Shown here: positions 9,071 to 20,999 of the stretch, one piece after another
Layout: every line of letters starts with the position of its first letter
Numbering within the stretch: position 1 is the first letter of the stretch
DNA from: Thiomicrorhabdus sp. zzn3
GTDB lineage: Bacteria > Pseudomonadota > Gammaproteobacteria > Thiomicrospirales > Thiomicrospiraceae
Direction of reading: 5' to 3'
Length of the DNA: 64,000 nucleotides
Assembly (NCBI RefSeq): GCF_029767755.1
Contig: NZ_JARUQS010000001.1
Location: forward strand, 1,448,501 to 1,512,500
Translations under genes and position numbers: made by a program
Notes under the pieces: generated by a model
What the model was told of the DNA's origin: nothing
What the model saw: the letters and a program-made list of their open reading frames with translations, nothing else
Databases searched by the model: none

Positions 9071-10537
9071 TCAAGGCTTTGGTTCCGCTTTTAACCAGCT
9101 ACCGCCCAGAGCTTTATAGAGGCTGACCAAGGCGCTGGAATGGTTCAGCTTCATGGTCACTTCAGCCAATTCGGCATTGAACAGGTTGCGCTGAGCGTCC
9201 AGTACTTCCAGGTAACTGGAATAACCGGCATCGAAACGATTCTTCGCCAAGTCCAATGTCTGCTTCAAAGCGCTCACCTGACGCTTCTGAGCTTCAAGCT
9301 GCTTACTGCTGCCTTCCAACTGCGTCAAGGCATCCAAAACCTCTCTGAAAGCGTTACGAACCGTCTGCTGATAATTGATCACCATCGCTTTCTTGTCCGC
9401 TTCACTGTATTGAACCATGGCTTGACGGCGGCCGTAGTCGAAGATCGGCGCACTGATTCCAGCCGACGCGTTCCACATGACCGAATCGTCATCAAACAGA
9501 TGGCTCAAGGCTTCACTCTGGAAGCCCAACAGGCCTGTCAGACTGATCGAGGGGAACAAGGCCGCTTTGGCGACACCGATATTGGCATTCGCGGCAATCA
9601 AACGCTGTTCGGCTGCATAAATGTCCGGGCGGCGGTCCAGTAAGTCCGACGGCAGACTTTTCGGTATCGGTAAGCTGTGAGTAAAGGCTAAAGATTCCGT
9701 TGGCATTGTTTCAGCGGACATTTCGACCAGAGCTTTCGGTGAGCGTCCGACCAAGACGCCTAATGCATGCAACTGCAAGTCACGCTGTTCCTGAAGCTGG
9801 TGAAGCGAAATCTCCACCGCAGCCAGTTCGGATTCGGCCTGATAGACCGTCAAAGGGGTCACACTTCCATACTCCAACTGGGTCTGCCGCAGTTCAAGCG
9901 TCTCTTTTCTCGATTGCACCGTGTTCTGCGCCAACTTCAAACTCTGATTCAGGGCCATCAGGTTCAGATACGCCTTGGCAACCGCGGCACTGATGCTCAG
10001 CTTCAAGGTATGCTGATCAGCTTGTGTGGCTTTGAGCGTCGCCTCGGACTGTTTCACCGAAGCGTCAACCCTGCCCCACAAATCGATTTCATAGCTCAAT
10101 AGGGCCCCCAGAGAAAAATCACCGAAAGTGGTCCCCTGCTGGAGTGGATAAGCTTGGTCACTACTCTGAATTCGAGCCAGTCCAGCGTTGGCATTCAGTT
10201 CAGGATACTGTCCGGAGCGGCTCTGGCGTAATACTGAGACCGCTTTTTCCAAATTCACACGCGCCAGAGCAATGTCCTGATTGTGTTGCAGTGCGTCGGC
10301 AATCAGCTTATCCAATGTCGAGTCGCCACATAACTGCCGCCACCAAACCGATTCATCCGCAGCGACGCTTTTCAGCTGCTGGGTCTGGGTCAGTGGCCAC
10401 TGCTCCGGAAGTTCGGTTTTCGGTTTTTCATAAACCGGAATCTGACTGCATCCCGTCAACAACAAAATCGGCATCAGTATAGACCACGGTTTTAACACCG
10501 TACGATTCATCGCTTTATTCAACGTGAACTGTTTCAT
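9071..10537 (-). CDS. Outer-membrane efflux lipoprotein (TolC/NodT family)
   Basis: 488 residues. A signal peptide ends in the lipobox LLLTGC, so the protein should be lipid-anchored, as usual for NodT-type outer-membrane factors. The body shows the two-fold OEP repeat of long amphipathic helices (SAAVAKAYLNLMALNQSLKLA; VRNAFREVLDALTQLEGS) and the DLLDRRPDIYAAEQRL motif typical of the family. It forms the outer-membrane channel of a tripartite pump. It is the last gene of the operon, and its ATG overlaps the stop of the RND pump gene by 4 bases (10534-10537). Two earlier Met codons make the exact start uncertain by about 10 residues. Confidence 0.93.
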   Translation of the reverse strand: MKQFTLNKAMNRTVLKPWSILMPILLLTGCSQIPVYEKPKTELPEQWPLTQTQQLKSVAADESVWWRQLCGDSTLDKLIADALQHNQDIALARVNLEKAVSVLRQSRSGQYPELNANAGLARIQSSDQAYPLQQGTTFGDFSLGALLSYEIDLWGRVDASVKQSEATLKATQADQHTLKLSISAAVAKAYLNLMALNQSLKLAQNTVQSRKETLELRQTQLEYGSVTPLTVYQAESELAAVEISLHQLQEQRDLQLHALGVLVGRSPKALVEMSAETMPTESLAFTHSLPIPKSLPSDLLDRRPDIYAAEQRLIAANANIGVAKAALFPSISLTGLLGFQSEALSHLFDDDSVMWNASAGISAPIFDYGRRQAMVQYSEADKKAMVINYQQTVRNAFREVLDALTQLEGSSKQLEAQKRQVSALKQTLDLAKNRFDAGYSSYLEVLDAQRNLFNAELAEVTMKLNHSSALVSLYKALGGSWLKAEPKP

Positions 10538-13500
10538 CTTTCTGACTCCTGTGTGATGGCCGGTTTCTCAATTTTAGTCCCTTCTTTACCGGAAATGCGT
10601 TCCGAAAATTCGGCGATCCAGCGGAAGAACATCGGCACAAACAACGGAGCGAAAACGGTTGCCGCAATCATTCCACCCACCAATCCGGTTCCCACCGCCT
10701 CACGGGCGGCGGCGCCGGCACCGGTACTCAACATCAGAGGCACCGCCGCAATGGTGAATGCCAGCGAGGTCATCACAATCGGACGGAAACGCAATTTGGC
10801 GGCATGTTGCGCCGCTTCCACCAAGGGCACACCTTTCTTACGTTCCTGCATCGCCACCTCGACAATCAGAATCGCATTCTTCGCCGACAGACCGATCAAG
10901 GTCAGAAGCCCGAGTTCAAAATAGATGTCGTTACTCAAGCCACTCAACCAGACGGCAATCGACGCACCTAGCACCGCAAACGGCACCGCGGTGATGACAG
11001 CCAACGGAATCGACCAACGCTCATATTGTGCCGCCAGGATCAGGAAAACAAACAGCAGGCCAAACAGAAACGCCTGGTTACCGGCACTGGCCGATTGCTT
11101 CTGCTGATAGGCTTCACCCACCCAGCCTAGCGAATACCCTTCCGGCAAGACTTCTTTGGCCACCTCTTCAAATGCGGCAATCGCTTGACCGGAGCTGTAA
11201 CCTGGGGCCGGCTCCCCCATCAATTTAGCGGCCGGGAACAGGTTAAAACGATCGACAACGTCGGCTCCGGTCAGACGCTTGAAGGTCACCAAACTGCTCA
11301 ACGGAATCATTTCACCGGTTTGCGAACGCACGAACACTTGTGACAAGTCATCCGGTTTTTCACGGTAATCGGCTTCTGATTGCAGATTCACCTTGTAGGT
11401 ACGCCCGTATAGGTTGAAGTCATTAACGTACAAGCTTCCGAACGTGGCCTGCATGGCCGCAAATACTTCTTTGGCGGAAACCTGCATGCTCTGTGCCTTC
11501 TCTCGATCCAATACCACCTCATACTGTGGAACCTTGGTCGAGAAGGTTGTGCGCACCTGTTGCAACTCAGGACGTGCCGCCGCTTTGGCGATCAACTCAT
11601 CGGTCACCTTACTCAGAGCAAGCGACCCCTGGCCTGTCCGGTTTTGCAGATAAGCTTCAAAACCACCGGTCATACTCATCCCCATGATGGTCGGCATGCC
11701 GATCGGGATACTGAAGGCATCCGGTACGGCCATCAATTGGCCGAATAGCTGTCCAACAATCGCATCAGACGACAATTCAGGCGATTGACGCTCATCCCAG
11801 TGTTTCAGTTTCACAAATGAAACCGCCGAATCGGTTTTTTGGGTGAATGTCTGCAAGTCGAATCCAGCGAAACTAATGGCGTGTTCGACCCCCGGATGCG
11901 CCAATAAGGTATCACTTACCTGATCACGCACCACTTCCATCCTCGACAACGAAGAAGCCGGTGGCAAGTAGCTTAATACAAACAGCGTTCCTTTATCTTC
12001 TTGTGGTAACAGGCTTTTCGGCAAATGACTTAAAGACTGATAAGTCACGGCAATCAAACCACCGAACAGAATGACGCTGATCAAACTGTAACGCATCACC
12101 AGACGGACACCGGAACTGAACCCGGAAGTCAGCCAATTGAAGAAGCGGTTGAAGGCACCGAAGAAACGGCCCTCCTCCAAATGTCCCGACTTCAACATAT
12201 TGGCACACAGCGCCGGCGTCAAGGTCAGTGCGACAATACCGGAAATGGTGACCGAAATCACGATGGTAATGGCGAACTGCTTGTACATCTGACCCGTCAA
12301 GCCGCCGATAAAGGCGACCGGCAGGAACACCGCTGCCAATACCAGTACGATGGCGATGATCGGACCGGTGATCTCGCTCATCGCTTTCAGCGTCGCCTCA
12401 CGTGCGGACAGGTGATAGGTTCGCATAATGCGCTCCACGTTCTCTACCACGATAATGGCGTCATCCACCACAATCCCGATTGCCAGGATCATACCGAACA
12501 GCGTTAACTGGTTGATCGAGAAACCAAGCAGGTACATACCGATGAAGGTTCCGATAATCGAAACCGGAATCGCCAAAACCGGAATCAAAGTCGCACGGAA
12601 GTTCTGCAGGAACAGGAACACCACCAGAACAACGAGAACCAGTGCTTCAAGCAAGGTATAGATAACTTTGTTAATGGAGATCTCGACAAACTCGGTGGTA
12701 TCGTAAGGCACAGCATAAGACAGGCCTTTCGGAAATTTCGCCGCGAGTTCTTCCAGCTTTGCGTCGATCAACTTGGACGTTTCCAAGGCATTCGCGCCTG
12801 GTTGCAGGAACACCCCCATAGGCACAGTTGGCTTACCGTCAAAGGTCGCATTGAAGTTATACGCTTGCGCGCCCAGCTCGACTCTGGCAACATCTTTCAG
12901 GCGCAACATCGCACCGTCTTTTTCCGCGCGTAGAATGATATTTTCGAACTGAGAGACATCAGACAAACGCCCTTCGGTCGTCACCGTATAAGTGAAAGCT
13001 TGCGCTCTATCCATAGGTTCCTGGCCGAAACGTCCGGCCGCAAACTGAGAGTTCTGCGCCTTGATCGCTGCCGAAATGTCGTTCGGAGTCAAATTAAACT
13101 TCGCCAGTTTGTTCGGATCCAGCCAGATACGCATGGAATAATCCTTGGAACCGAACTGTCTGACCTCGCCCACGCCTGGAATACGAGACAAATCGTCCAG
13201 CACATTGATCAGGCCATAGTTCGCGATAAAGACCGTATCCAGACTCGAATCATCGGAGTAAAGCGCGATAACCTTAAGGATACTGGAAGACTTTTTGTTG
13301 ACCTGTACACCCAATTGCTGAACTTCGGCAGGCAAACGGCTTAAAGCTCCCTGAACCTTGTTGTTCACGTTGATGTTAGCCTGATCGATATCGGTACCAA
13401 TATCGAACGTAACCGTCAAGGTCAAGGTGCCGGAAGAGGAGGTGACACTGTTGATGTACAACATATCGTCAATCCCGTTAATGGCCTGCTCCAAAGGCGC

Positions 13501-13689
13501 CGCGACGGTGTCGGCGATGGTTTCCGCACTGGCTCCCGGATAGGTCGCGACCACACTCACCTGCGGCGGGACAATTTCAGGATATTCGGCGATAGGCAGC
13601 GATTTCATTCCCATGTAACCGGCAATCACGATGATGAATGAAAAAACCGTGGCCATGACCGGACGGTCTATAAAGAATCTCGAAAACAT
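10534..13689 (-). CDS. RND multidrug efflux pump, HAE1 family (AcrB/MexF-like)
   Basis: 1051 residues, full length. It starts with the canonical MFSRFFIDRPVMATVFS, followed by a first periplasmic loop and TM helices 2-6 with the GIVVDDAIIVVENVER motif. The second half repeats the fold and ends in RFRPIVMTSLAFTIAAVPL. The paired acidic residues in TM4 (GIVVDDAI) that carry protons are present. It is an inner-membrane proton/drug antiporter that works with the fusion protein upstream and the outer-membrane factor downstream. The substrates cannot be told from sequence. Expression is probably controlled by the divergent TetR protein. Confidence 0.95.
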   Translation of the reverse strand: MFSRFFIDRPVMATVFSFIIVIAGYMGMKSLPIAEYPEIVPPQVSVVATYPGASAETIADTVAAPLEQAINGIDDMLYINSVTSSSGTLTLTVTFDIGTDIDQANINVNNKVQGALSRLPAEVQQLGVQVNKKSSSILKVIALYSDDSSLDTVFIANYGLINVLDDLSRIPGVGEVRQFGSKDYSMRIWLDPNKLAKFNLTPNDISAAIKAQNSQFAAGRFGQEPMDRAQAFTYTVTTEGRLSDVSQFENIILRAEKDGAMLRLKDVARVELGAQAYNFNATFDGKPTVPMGVFLQPGANALETSKLIDAKLEELAAKFPKGLSYAVPYDTTEFVEISINKVIYTLLEALVLVVLVVFLFLQNFRATLIPVLAIPVSIIGTFIGMYLLGFSINQLTLFGMILAIGIVVDDAIIVVENVERIMRTYHLSAREATLKAMSEITGPIIAIVLVLAAVFLPVAFIGGLTGQMYKQFAITIVISVTISGIVALTLTPALCANMLKSGHLEEGRFFGAFNRFFNWLTSGFSSGVRLVMRYSLISVILFGGLIAVTYQSLSHLPKSLLPQEDKGTLFVLSYLPPASSLSRMEVVRDQVSDTLLAHPGVEHAISFAGFDLQTFTQKTDSAVSFVKLKHWDERQSPELSSDAIVGQLFGQLMAVPDAFSIPIGMPTIMGMSMTGGFEAYLQNRTGQGSLALSKVTDELIAKAAARPELQQVRTTFSTKVPQYEVVLDREKAQSMQVSAKEVFAAMQATFGSLYVNDFNLYGRTYKVNLQSEADYREKPDDLSQVFVRSQTGEMIPLSSLVTFKRLTGADVVDRFNLFPAAKLMGEPAPGYSSGQAIAAFEEVAKEVLPEGYSLGWVGEAYQQKQSASAGNQAFLFGLLFVFLILAAQYERWSIPLAVITAVPFAVLGASIAVWLSGLSNDIYFELGLLTLIGLSAKNAILIVEVAMQERKKGVPLVEAAQHAAKLRFRPIVMTSLAFTIAAVPLMLSTGAGAAAREAVGTGLVGGMIAATVFAPLFVPMFFRWIAEFSERISGKEGTKIEKPAITQESER

Positions 13690-13711
13690 GACTTATCCTT
13701 TTCCGCTTAGA

Positions 13712-14884
13712 TTATTGCGCTTTCTGTTTCTCGACTGAAGCCGTAGCTGGCAAAATCTGCACAGGGGATTTAGGTCTCAACTTGATGAGGTTACTGACAA
13801 TGACCTGATCACCGTCTTCCAGCCCTGATTCCACCAACCAGTTTTCACCATCCTGTGCCGCCAGAACGACTGGGTAAAGCTCAGCCAATCCCTGCTTGAC
13901 GACATAGACAAAGGCTTGTTGCCCCATTTGCAGAACCGCTTTTTGCGGAATTGAAAACACGTTTTTACGCGTTGCGGAATACACTCTCAAACGAACAAAT
14001 TCACCGGGCAGAAACTGCGAATTTGAATTATCGAAAATCGCGCGTGCCTGAACACTCCCGGTTTCAGCATCAATCTTACTGTCGGTAAAATCGACAACTC
14101 CTTTCGCCAATACCTGTTGCTTGTCGTTGATGATTTCGGCACGCAATTTGTCGTCGCTGACCACTTGAACCTTACCTTCTACAATTTGTTTGTGCAAAGA
14201 AAGGCGTTGGCTATCCGGAATCGCATACACCACATAAATCGAATCCAACTGAGTGATGGTGGTCAGCACGCTGTTGTTCGCGTCCGTACCGACCAGATTC
14301 CCTAGATCCTGCTGTTTGATACCGGTCACGCCGGAAATCTCCGCTCTAACCTTGGTGTAATCCAAGTCGATCTGAGCATCGTTCAAAGCCGCTTTCGCCC
14401 CTTCCAATGACGCCCTGGCCAATTCAAGGCTGGAAATAGCCGTATCTCGTTCCTGCTCGCTCACCGCTTTCTTCTTGTAAAGCCCACTGACTCGATTGTA
14501 TTCCCTTTCCGCCTGGTTTAAATTGGCCTGAGCGACCTGAACCTGGGCCTTGGCCTTATTTACCAGTGCCTGATAACGGCGATCGTCGATCTGATACAAC
14601 ACCTGACCCGCTTTTACAGTTTGGCCATCCTGATAGAACTTCTTCTGCAGAATCCCGTTGACGCGTGCATAGACTGTCGCTTGCTGAACCGCCTGGGTTC
14701 GTCCTGGATACTCGAAAAAGACTGGCTTATCCTCACTTTTCACTTCCAGGACATTGACCGGCATTGCTGAACGTGCAGCGGCTTCACCCTTTTCCTGAGC
14801 GGAATAAGCTTCGACCGGTATTAACATGGTTGCAGCAAATAGCCATGCGCCCACTTGAGCCAAGGTTTTGGAAACAGTGAACAT
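13712..14884 (-). CDS. RND efflux periplasmic adaptor (membrane fusion protein)
   Basis: 390 residues, AcrA/MexE-like. It has an N-terminal signal sequence (LFAATMLIPVEAYSA), a lipoyl half-motif (YARVNGILQKKFYQDGQTVKAGQ), a helical hairpin (AQANLNQAEREYNRVSGLYKKKAVS), a second lipoyl half (VRAEISGVTGI), then the beta-barrel and membrane-proximal domains. No lipobox Cys is seen, so it may be anchored only through its signal segment or be free in the periplasm. It is the first gene of the efflux operon, 22 bases ahead of the pump gene, and reads divergently from the TetR gene. Confidence 0.93.
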   Translation of the reverse strand: MFTVSKTLAQVGAWLFAATMLIPVEAYSAQEKGEAAARSAMPVNVLEVKSEDKPVFFEYPGRTQAVQQATVYARVNGILQKKFYQDGQTVKAGQVLYQIDDRRYQALVNKAKAQVQVAQANLNQAEREYNRVSGLYKKKAVSEQERDTAISSLELARASLEGAKAALNDAQIDLDYTKVRAEISGVTGIKQQDLGNLVGTDANNSVLTTITQLDSIYVVYAIPDSQRLSLHKQIVEGKVQVVSDDKLRAEIINDKQQVLAKGVVDFTDSKIDAETGSVQARAIFDNSNSQFLPGEFVRLRVYSATRKNVFSIPQKAVLQMGQQAFVYVVKQGLAELYPVVLAAQDGENWLVESGLEDGDQVIVSNLIKLRPKSPVQILPATASVEKQKAQ

Positions 14885-14921
14885 AGGATCTCCCTCAAAC
14901 TGAATTTGTCATAAAAAAGAA

Positions 14922-14936
14922 GTGTAACATACACTA
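14922..14936. promoter_or_regulatory. Candidate TetR operator for the efflux operon
   Basis: AGTGTA-ACA-TACACT is a perfect inverted repeat of 6-bp arms with a 3-bp spacer, 38 bases upstream of the adaptor start, in the divergent intergenic space with the TetR gene. Position and symmetry suit a TetR-family site; binding is inferred. Confidence 0.5.
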
Positions 14937-15053
14937 CACTTTATTCACAATTAGAGAATTTCACTTTTTGGTATCATAACCACATAAAATAAAATGCAAT
15001 AGATTGAATACCCAATTCGTCAAATCAAGAGTCGTCAAACCAAGAGAAAATCG

Positions 15054-15701
15054 ATGTCGAAAGCACCCGTTAATAAAACCGCCACTGTACCAGCAACAAC
15101 CAAAAGAGGACTGGCCCGCCAACAGAAATTTATTGAGGTAGCGGAGCACTTTTTTTTAGAAAACGGTTATGAAAGCACCAGCGTCAACGAAATCGTAAAA
15201 ATTGCCGGCGGTTCCTTAGGAACGCTTTATCGACTGTTTGGTAATAAGCTCGGATTATTTGAAGCGGTATTCAAAAAGAAATCAAAAGAACTGTTTTCAC
15301 AGTTTGATCGGGCCGATTTTTGGACCGATGACCTGCATAACAGCCTGTTTCAGTTTGGTAACTCTCTGCAAAAATTAGCCCTTTCCCGCGATGGAATTGC
15401 CATTTATCGTTTGGTGGTCACAGAAAATAACCTCGACCAGGGGGAGATTCAAAAAATCTTTTATAAATACGGACCACAAACTGCTATTTGCATGCTCTCA
15501 ACGTATCTACAAAAACAATTGGATAACGGAAAAATAGAGTTGATTGACCCACAGCTTGCCGCTTCCCAATTTCTGGAAATGATCAAAGGGCCCTTTACGT
15601 TACGCGCTCTGTTTGGTGAGGAGATTCAACAAAAGGAACTGGATATGGCTCTGGAGCAAGCAATCCATATTTTTTTACAGGGATGTAGGGTCAAACAATA
15701 G
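15054..15701 (+). CDS. TetR/AcrR-family transcriptional regulator
   Basis: 215 residues. An N-terminal helix-turn-helix (FIEVAEHFFLENGYESTSVNEIVKIAGGS then LGTLYRLFGNK, described in two parts) is typical of TetR, followed by a helical ligand-binding C-terminal domain of the AcrR_C type (MLSTYLQKQLDNGKIELIDP). It is transcribed away from the efflux operon with about 170 bases between starts, the usual arrangement for a local repressor of an RND pump. The ligand is unknown. The ATG at 15054 follows a weak AAGAGAAAA ribosome site; the next genes are convergent. Confidence 0.9.
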   Translation: MSKAPVNKTATVPATTKRGLARQQKFIEVAEHFFLENGYESTSVNEIVKIAGGSLGTLYRLFGNKLGLFEAVFKKKSKELFSQFDRADFWTDDLHNSLFQFGNSLQKLALSRDGIAIYRLVVTENNLDQGEIQKIFYKYGPQTAICMLSTYLQKQLDNGKIELIDPQLAASQFLEMIKGPFTLRALFGEEIQQKELDMALEQAIHIFLQGCRVKQ

Positions 15702-15805
15702 CCGTAGAGCGTGCTTGGACTGATTAAGCGAATAGGCGGGATTGACTAAGGCGGCGGCACCCGGCCGGTTTTTAAATTAATCTAGCACTACACATTGGAG
15801 AGACG

Positions 15806-16189
15806 TTAATAACGCTGATTAATATAGTTTCTGAACTCTTTGATTTCGTTACGAATCGTCTGCATCTGTTCCAGAACACTGCGCTTTTCTTCAGGCAGAT
15901 CCGCTGAATTTGGATTGACCCGGTTTTTAGCTAAACGGGCTTTAGCCCCCGGAATGGTGAAACCTTGATCGTGCAATAGACTTCTGATCTCGAGGATCAA
16001 CTCAACATCATTTCGTTGATAATAGCGACGGCCACTACGTTTACTGGGTTCCAGCTGCGGAAACACCTGCTCCCAATAGCGCAATACATGCGACTTCAGA
16101 GAGCATAATTCAGCCACCTCCCCAATCGTAAAATACTTCTTATCAGGGAGGTCGATTTGCAGCTGTGTATCCGGTTTAGGCTTCGCCAT
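15806..16189 (-). CDS. MerR-family regulator of the pheST-ihfA operon
   Basis: About 127 residues. A MerR helix-turn-helix lies near the N-terminus ([41 protein letters not shown]), followed by a short dimerisation helix and no recognisable effector domain or metal-binding cysteines. The ATG at 16189 (MAKPKPDTQ) is chosen; it overlaps the end of ihfA by 14 bases, implying coupling. A MerR-type gene directly after ihfA is a common but poorly studied arrangement in gammaproteobacteria. The target is unknown. Confidence 0.85.
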   Translation of the reverse strand: MAKPKPDTQLQIDLPDKKYFTIGEVAELCSLKSHVLRYWEQVFPQLEPSKRSGRRYYQRNDVELILEIRSLLHDQGFTIPGAKARLAKNRVNPNSADLPEEKRSVLEQMQTIRNEIKEFRNYINQRY

Positions 16190-16469
16190 GATTATCGATT
16201 TGTGCACGCAGTTTCTGACCAGGTTTAAATGTTACCACCCTTCTGGCAGAAATGGGAACATCTTCACCGGTACGAGGATTACGTCCTGGACGAGACGATT
16301 TGTCTCTTAACTCGAAATTGCCAAAACCAGATAACTTAATCTGCTCACCCGAAACCAACACTTCACTGATTTGATCATAGAATTGCTCTACGATCTCTTT
16401 CGATTCACGTTTGTTAAATCCAAACGTATCAGACAGTGTTTGTGCAATATCTGCTTTTGTAAGAGTCAT
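16176..16469 (-). CDS. ihfA: Integration host factor alpha subunit
   Basis: 97 residues, the usual IhfA length. It starts [10 protein letters not shown] and carries the DNA-intercalating arm [20 protein letters not shown] with the conserved Pro of the HU/IHF family. As a heterodimer with IhfB it bends DNA sharply in the nucleoid and at promoters. The gene follows pheT by 88 bases in the classical pheST-ihfA order. A good ribosome site (AAGGATAAAAAACC) precedes the ATG. Confidence 0.97.
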   Translation of the reverse strand: MTLTKADIAQTLSDTFGFNKRESKEIVEQFYDQISEVLVSGEQIKLSGFGNFELRDKSSRPGRNPRTGEDVPISARRVVTFKPGQKLRAQIDNHGEA

Positions 16470-16557
16470 GGTTTTTTATCCTTATTGTTATCCGCAGAGG
16501 CCAGAGAACTCCAACCGATCTGCTTTTACCAATGCTGTCTAAATCAATATTTACTGT

Positions 16558-18948
16558 TTATCGCAAAACAGCGTTCACCGCTTGTTTAGCTGAAGCCAAT
16601 ACTGACTCCACCAGAGCGTCAACCTCTTCATCCTGAAGAGTACGCTCTGCATGTTGAACCTTCAGAGTCAATGCCACACTCTTCTGACTTTCTTCAATTC
16701 CTTGTCCGCGGTAAATATCAAAAATCTCCACCTTTTGAAGAATATCCGAATCCACGGCCACGACGGCATCAACCAGCGCCTGAACCGGCACCTTATCGTC
16801 GACGACAAACGCTAGATCACGTTGAACTTCCGGGAATTTAGAAATGGCTTGTGCCGCCGGTACCTGCATCGTCATTAAAGCATCCTGACGAATTTGGAAT
16901 AAGAACACATCGCCGCTGACGCCCATCGGTTTGGCCAGTTGCGGATGCAATTTACCCATCACACCAACTTCCTTGCCGTCTTTCATTAGGGCCGCAGACT
17001 GTCCAGGATGTAATGCCGGATGCTGACACGCTTCAAAACGGATGGTTCCCAACTGATGACTCATTCGCAACAGGGTTTCAACATCCCCTTTCAGGTCAAA
17101 GAAATCCGCCTTGCGGGCCACTTCATCCCATCCGGAATCAGCCACACCCCCCACAATAGCACCGCCGATCATCGGGACTTGCGTCGCCCCCGTTGGATCC
17201 GCTTCATTTTTATAAAACACCAATCCACTCTCAAATACACGTACTCGAGACTGCTGACGGTTTTGGTTATAGGCGACGGTTTGCAACAAACCTGGGAATA
17301 AGGTGGTACGCATTGCTTTCATATCATCTGAAATGGGATTTTTCAGCAATACATAAGGCAGATCCGGAGCCAACAGCTGTTGTTTGCCTTCTTCCACAAA
17401 GCTATAGGTAATCACTTCATTGTAACCACGCTGCACCAGCGCCGTTTTCAGGGCATGCAATTCTTGTTCGGATTCTGGCAACTCATTCAACGTCATTGGC
17501 GCCATCACCGGCGTTTCCGGCAGATTGTTATAACCGTAAACTCGCCCGATCTCTTCAATCAGATCCATCTCGATCGCCATATCAAAACGGAAAGTCGGGG
17601 CAGTAACCTGCCAACCCGAATCGGTTGCCACGCACTCAAATCCAAGGCCGGCAAAAATCGCTTCGACTTTACTGTCTTCAATCTGAAGTCCGAGACGTTT
17701 ACCAATCGTCTCACGTCGCAATTCAATGGTCACTGGCTTGGCCAAGTTCGCATCATCCACCACTGAAACAATTTCGCTGACCTCTCCGCCAGCGATTTCG
17801 GTAAACAACTGCAATGCGCGATTTAGTGCACGCTCAGGCAGCATTGGATCCACACCACGCTCAAAACGATGAGAAGAGTCTGTGTGTAGTCCATATTGAC
17901 GCGCTTTACCGACAATCGCCAAGGGTGAAAAATGCGCGCATTCAAAGAAAATAGACTGGGTTTCATCGGTAACTGACGTAGACAAACCGCCCATGATCCC
18001 AGCCAAAGCAATGGCACCGGAATCGTCCGCAATGACCAAGGTGTCGTCATTTAGGTTCAGCTCTTTGTCATCCAAAGTAACCAACTTTTCCCCCGCTTTA
18101 GCCAGACGAACTTGAATCTCACCTTGCAGCTTATCCAAGTCAAACGCATGCATTGGCTGGCCAAGTTCCAGCAACACATAGTTGGTAATATCAACCACCA
18201 AGCTTAACGAGCGGATACCACCACGTTGCAGCTTCTGTTTCATCCACAGCGGCGTTTGCGCCTGTGCATCAAACCCTGTGACCACACAACCCAAATATTT
18301 TGGACAGGCCTGTCCATTTTCAACCGTAACTTTCTGCGAACAAGCACCGCTAAAGTTCAACTCAGCCGCTGAAAACGGCACGTTAAAATCGGCGCCGCTG
18401 ATGGCGGCGACATCACGCGCAATTCCTTCTACACTCAAACAATCGGCCCGGTTTGGCGTCAGATCGACATCAATCATATGGTCATTTAGATCGAGATAGT
18501 CACGCACATCCATACCGACAGGGGCATCATTCGGCAGCACCAGCAAACCGTCCACCCCATCATCTTCTAAGCCGATTTCGGTCGCGCCACACAGCATACC
18601 GTTTGAAGGGACACCTCGCAGTTTGGCTTTTTTAATCTTGAAGTCACCCGGTAATACCGCGCCGACCTTGGCACAACAGGCTTTCATCCCTGCGACAACG
18701 TTTTTTGCACCACAAACGATTTGCAGCGGCTTCTCTTCGCCCACATCAACCTGAGTCACATTCAACTTATCGGCATCCGGATGCTTCTCCACCGAGATGA
18801 CATGCCCCACGACGACATGAGTAAACGCTCCGGCAACCGGCTCAACAACATCCACTTCCAAACCGGCCAAACTCAATGCCTCGGCCAGCTCATTGGTATT
18901 CCATTCAGGATTGGTCCACTCTCTTAACCAATTTTCACTTAATTTCAT
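16558..18948 (-). CDS. pheT: Phenylalanyl-tRNA synthetase beta chain
   Basis: 796 residues, full length. An N-terminal EMAP-like tRNA-binding domain ([20 protein letters not shown]) is followed by the B3/B4 editing region, B5 and core domains, and a C-terminal ferredoxin-fold anticodon-binding domain ([17 protein letters not shown]). It pairs with PheS as an alpha2-beta2 enzyme charging tRNA-Phe and hydrolysing Tyr-tRNA-Phe. It lies 23 bases downstream of pheS. Confidence 0.98.
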   Translation of the reverse strand: MKLSENWLREWTNPEWNTNELAEALSLAGLEVDVVEPVAGAFTHVVVGHVISVEKHPDADKLNVTQVDVGEEKPLQIVCGAKNVVAGMKACCAKVGAVLPGDFKIKKAKLRGVPSNGMLCGATEIGLEDDGVDGLLVLPNDAPVGMDVRDYLDLNDHMIDVDLTPNRADCLSVEGIARDVAAISGADFNVPFSAAELNFSGACSQKVTVENGQACPKYLGCVVTGFDAQAQTPLWMKQKLQRGGIRSLSLVVDITNYVLLELGQPMHAFDLDKLQGEIQVRLAKAGEKLVTLDDKELNLNDDTLVIADDSGAIALAGIMGGLSTSVTDETQSIFFECAHFSPLAIVGKARQYGLHTDSSHRFERGVDPMLPERALNRALQLFTEIAGGEVSEIVSVVDDANLAKPVTIELRRETIGKRLGLQIEDSKVEAIFAGLGFECVATDSGWQVTAPTFRFDMAIEMDLIEEIGRVYGYNNLPETPVMAPMTLNELPESEQELHALKTALVQRGYNEVITYSFVEEGKQQLLAPDLPYVLLKNPISDDMKAMRTTLFPGLLQTVAYNQNRQQSRVRVFESGLVFYKNEADPTGATQVPMIGGAIVGGVADSGWDEVARKADFFDLKGDVETLLRMSHQLGTIRFEACQHPALHPGQSAALMKDGKEVGVMGKLHPQLAKPMGVSGDVFLFQIRQDALMTMQVPAAQAISKFPEVQRDLAFVVDDKVPVQALVDAVVAVDSDILQKVEIFDIYRGQGIEESQKSVALTLKVQHAERTLQDEEVDALVESVLASAKQAVNAVLR

Positions 18949-18971
18949 ATCTCTTACTCATCCGGCCCGTT

Positions 18972-20047
<1,076 letters not shown>

Positions 20048-20150
20048 AAATAAGCGATAAAACAACATACGTAAGCCTCTGGCTCTCCCGACCGGCTTAA
20101 ATACCCTGTTTTATACGCTTATCGCGTATCTTTCCAACGCAGGAAAGAAT

Positions 20151-20200
20151 CAAAAAAAAATAGGGGACAAAAGTTACATTCCTAACTCATGCCCCCTATT
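20151..20200 (-). terminator. Terminator/attenuator between rplT and pheS
   Basis: On the minus strand AATAGGGG pairs with CCCCTATT across a loop of about 25 bases and runs into ten T residues. This is a clear intrinsic terminator about 55 bases after rplT. It separates the ribosomal-protein unit from pheST. Confidence 0.8.
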
Positions 20201-20252
20201 GGGTTGCAGTCAACCAGAAACGATGTCTGGTCAGACAGCACAACGCAAGCGA

Positions 20253-20609
20253 TTAAGCCAGTGCTGCTTTTGCCTTCTCTGCGATCGCAGTAAATGCCGC
20301 CGCATCATGAATAGCGATGTCAGAAAGCACCTTACGGTCAACCGCGATACCAGCTTTGTTCATACCATCGATCAGACGGCTGTACGTCATACCGTTCATA
20401 CGAGCCGCAGCGTTGATACGCGCAATCCATAGACGACGGAATTGACGCTTACGCTGACGACGGTCACGGTAAGCATATTGACCTGCTTTGATTACGGCTT
20501 GCTTAGCAACACGAAAAACCTTGCGACGTGCACCGTAATAACCTTTTGCTTGTTTTAAAACCTTATTGTGTCGACGACGAGCGATAACACCTCTTTTAAC
20601 TCTAGCCAT
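20253..20609 (-). CDS. rplT: 50S ribosomal protein L20
   Basis: 118 residues, typical length. The very basic N-terminal extension ([19 protein letters not shown]) and the [19 protein letters not shown] core are diagnostic. L20 binds 23S rRNA early in assembly and, in enteric bacteria, represses translation of the rpmI-rplT message. It lies 12 bases after rpmI. Confidence 0.98.
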   Translation of the reverse strand: MARVKRGVIARRRHNKVLKQAKGYYGARRKVFRVAKQAVIKAGQYAYRDRRQRKRQFRRLWIARINAAARMNGMTYSRLIDGMNKAGIAVDRKVLSDIAIHDAAAFTAIAEKAKAALA

Positions 20610-20621
20610 TATTCAATCTCC

Positions 20622-20819
20622 TTAGCTATATGGCAACATACGGCGAACCATCGCCACATCGTGATCGTGAATCATGCTAGCGGCACGCAATTGACGCTTA
20701 CGCTTAGTCGATTTCTTAGTCAAAATGTGACGTAGATGAGATTGTTTGCACTTAAAACGGCCAGAACCGGTTTTTTTGAAGCGCTTTGCAGCACTACTGT
20801 TTGATTTAATTTTTGGCAT
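20622..20819 (-). CDS. rpmI: 50S ribosomal protein L35
   Basis: 65 residues from the ATG at 20819 ([14 protein letters not shown]), the standard L35 start; the longer frame from 20843 adds eight non-conserved residues. The ribosome site GGAG lies 9 bases upstream. It is basic throughout, with [16 protein letters not shown] near the middle. It lies between infC and rplT. Confidence 0.97.
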   Translation of the reverse strand: MPKIKSNSSAAKRFKKTGSGRFKCKQSHLRHILTKKSTKRKRQLRAASMIHDHDVAMVRRMLPYS

Positions 20820-20999
20820 TGAATCCAACTCCGCATTTAGCAACCCTTATGGATTATCATCTTTAGAGGTTGCTTTCAGTTTTAACACAGGCCATCCGAA
20901 AACGGCCTTACTCGGAACAACGAACAGCACTGAGGGAGCTGCACCGGTAACGAATTCAAGAATCCGTCCCAGTTGTTGTATGGCAGCAATCGTTTGAGA

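Noticed and set aside
12000..12700. Several plus-strand frames of 70-110 residues opposite the RND pump
   Set aside because: They are antisense shadows of a high-confidence gene, with biased composition (His/Asn/Arg-rich) and no start signals.
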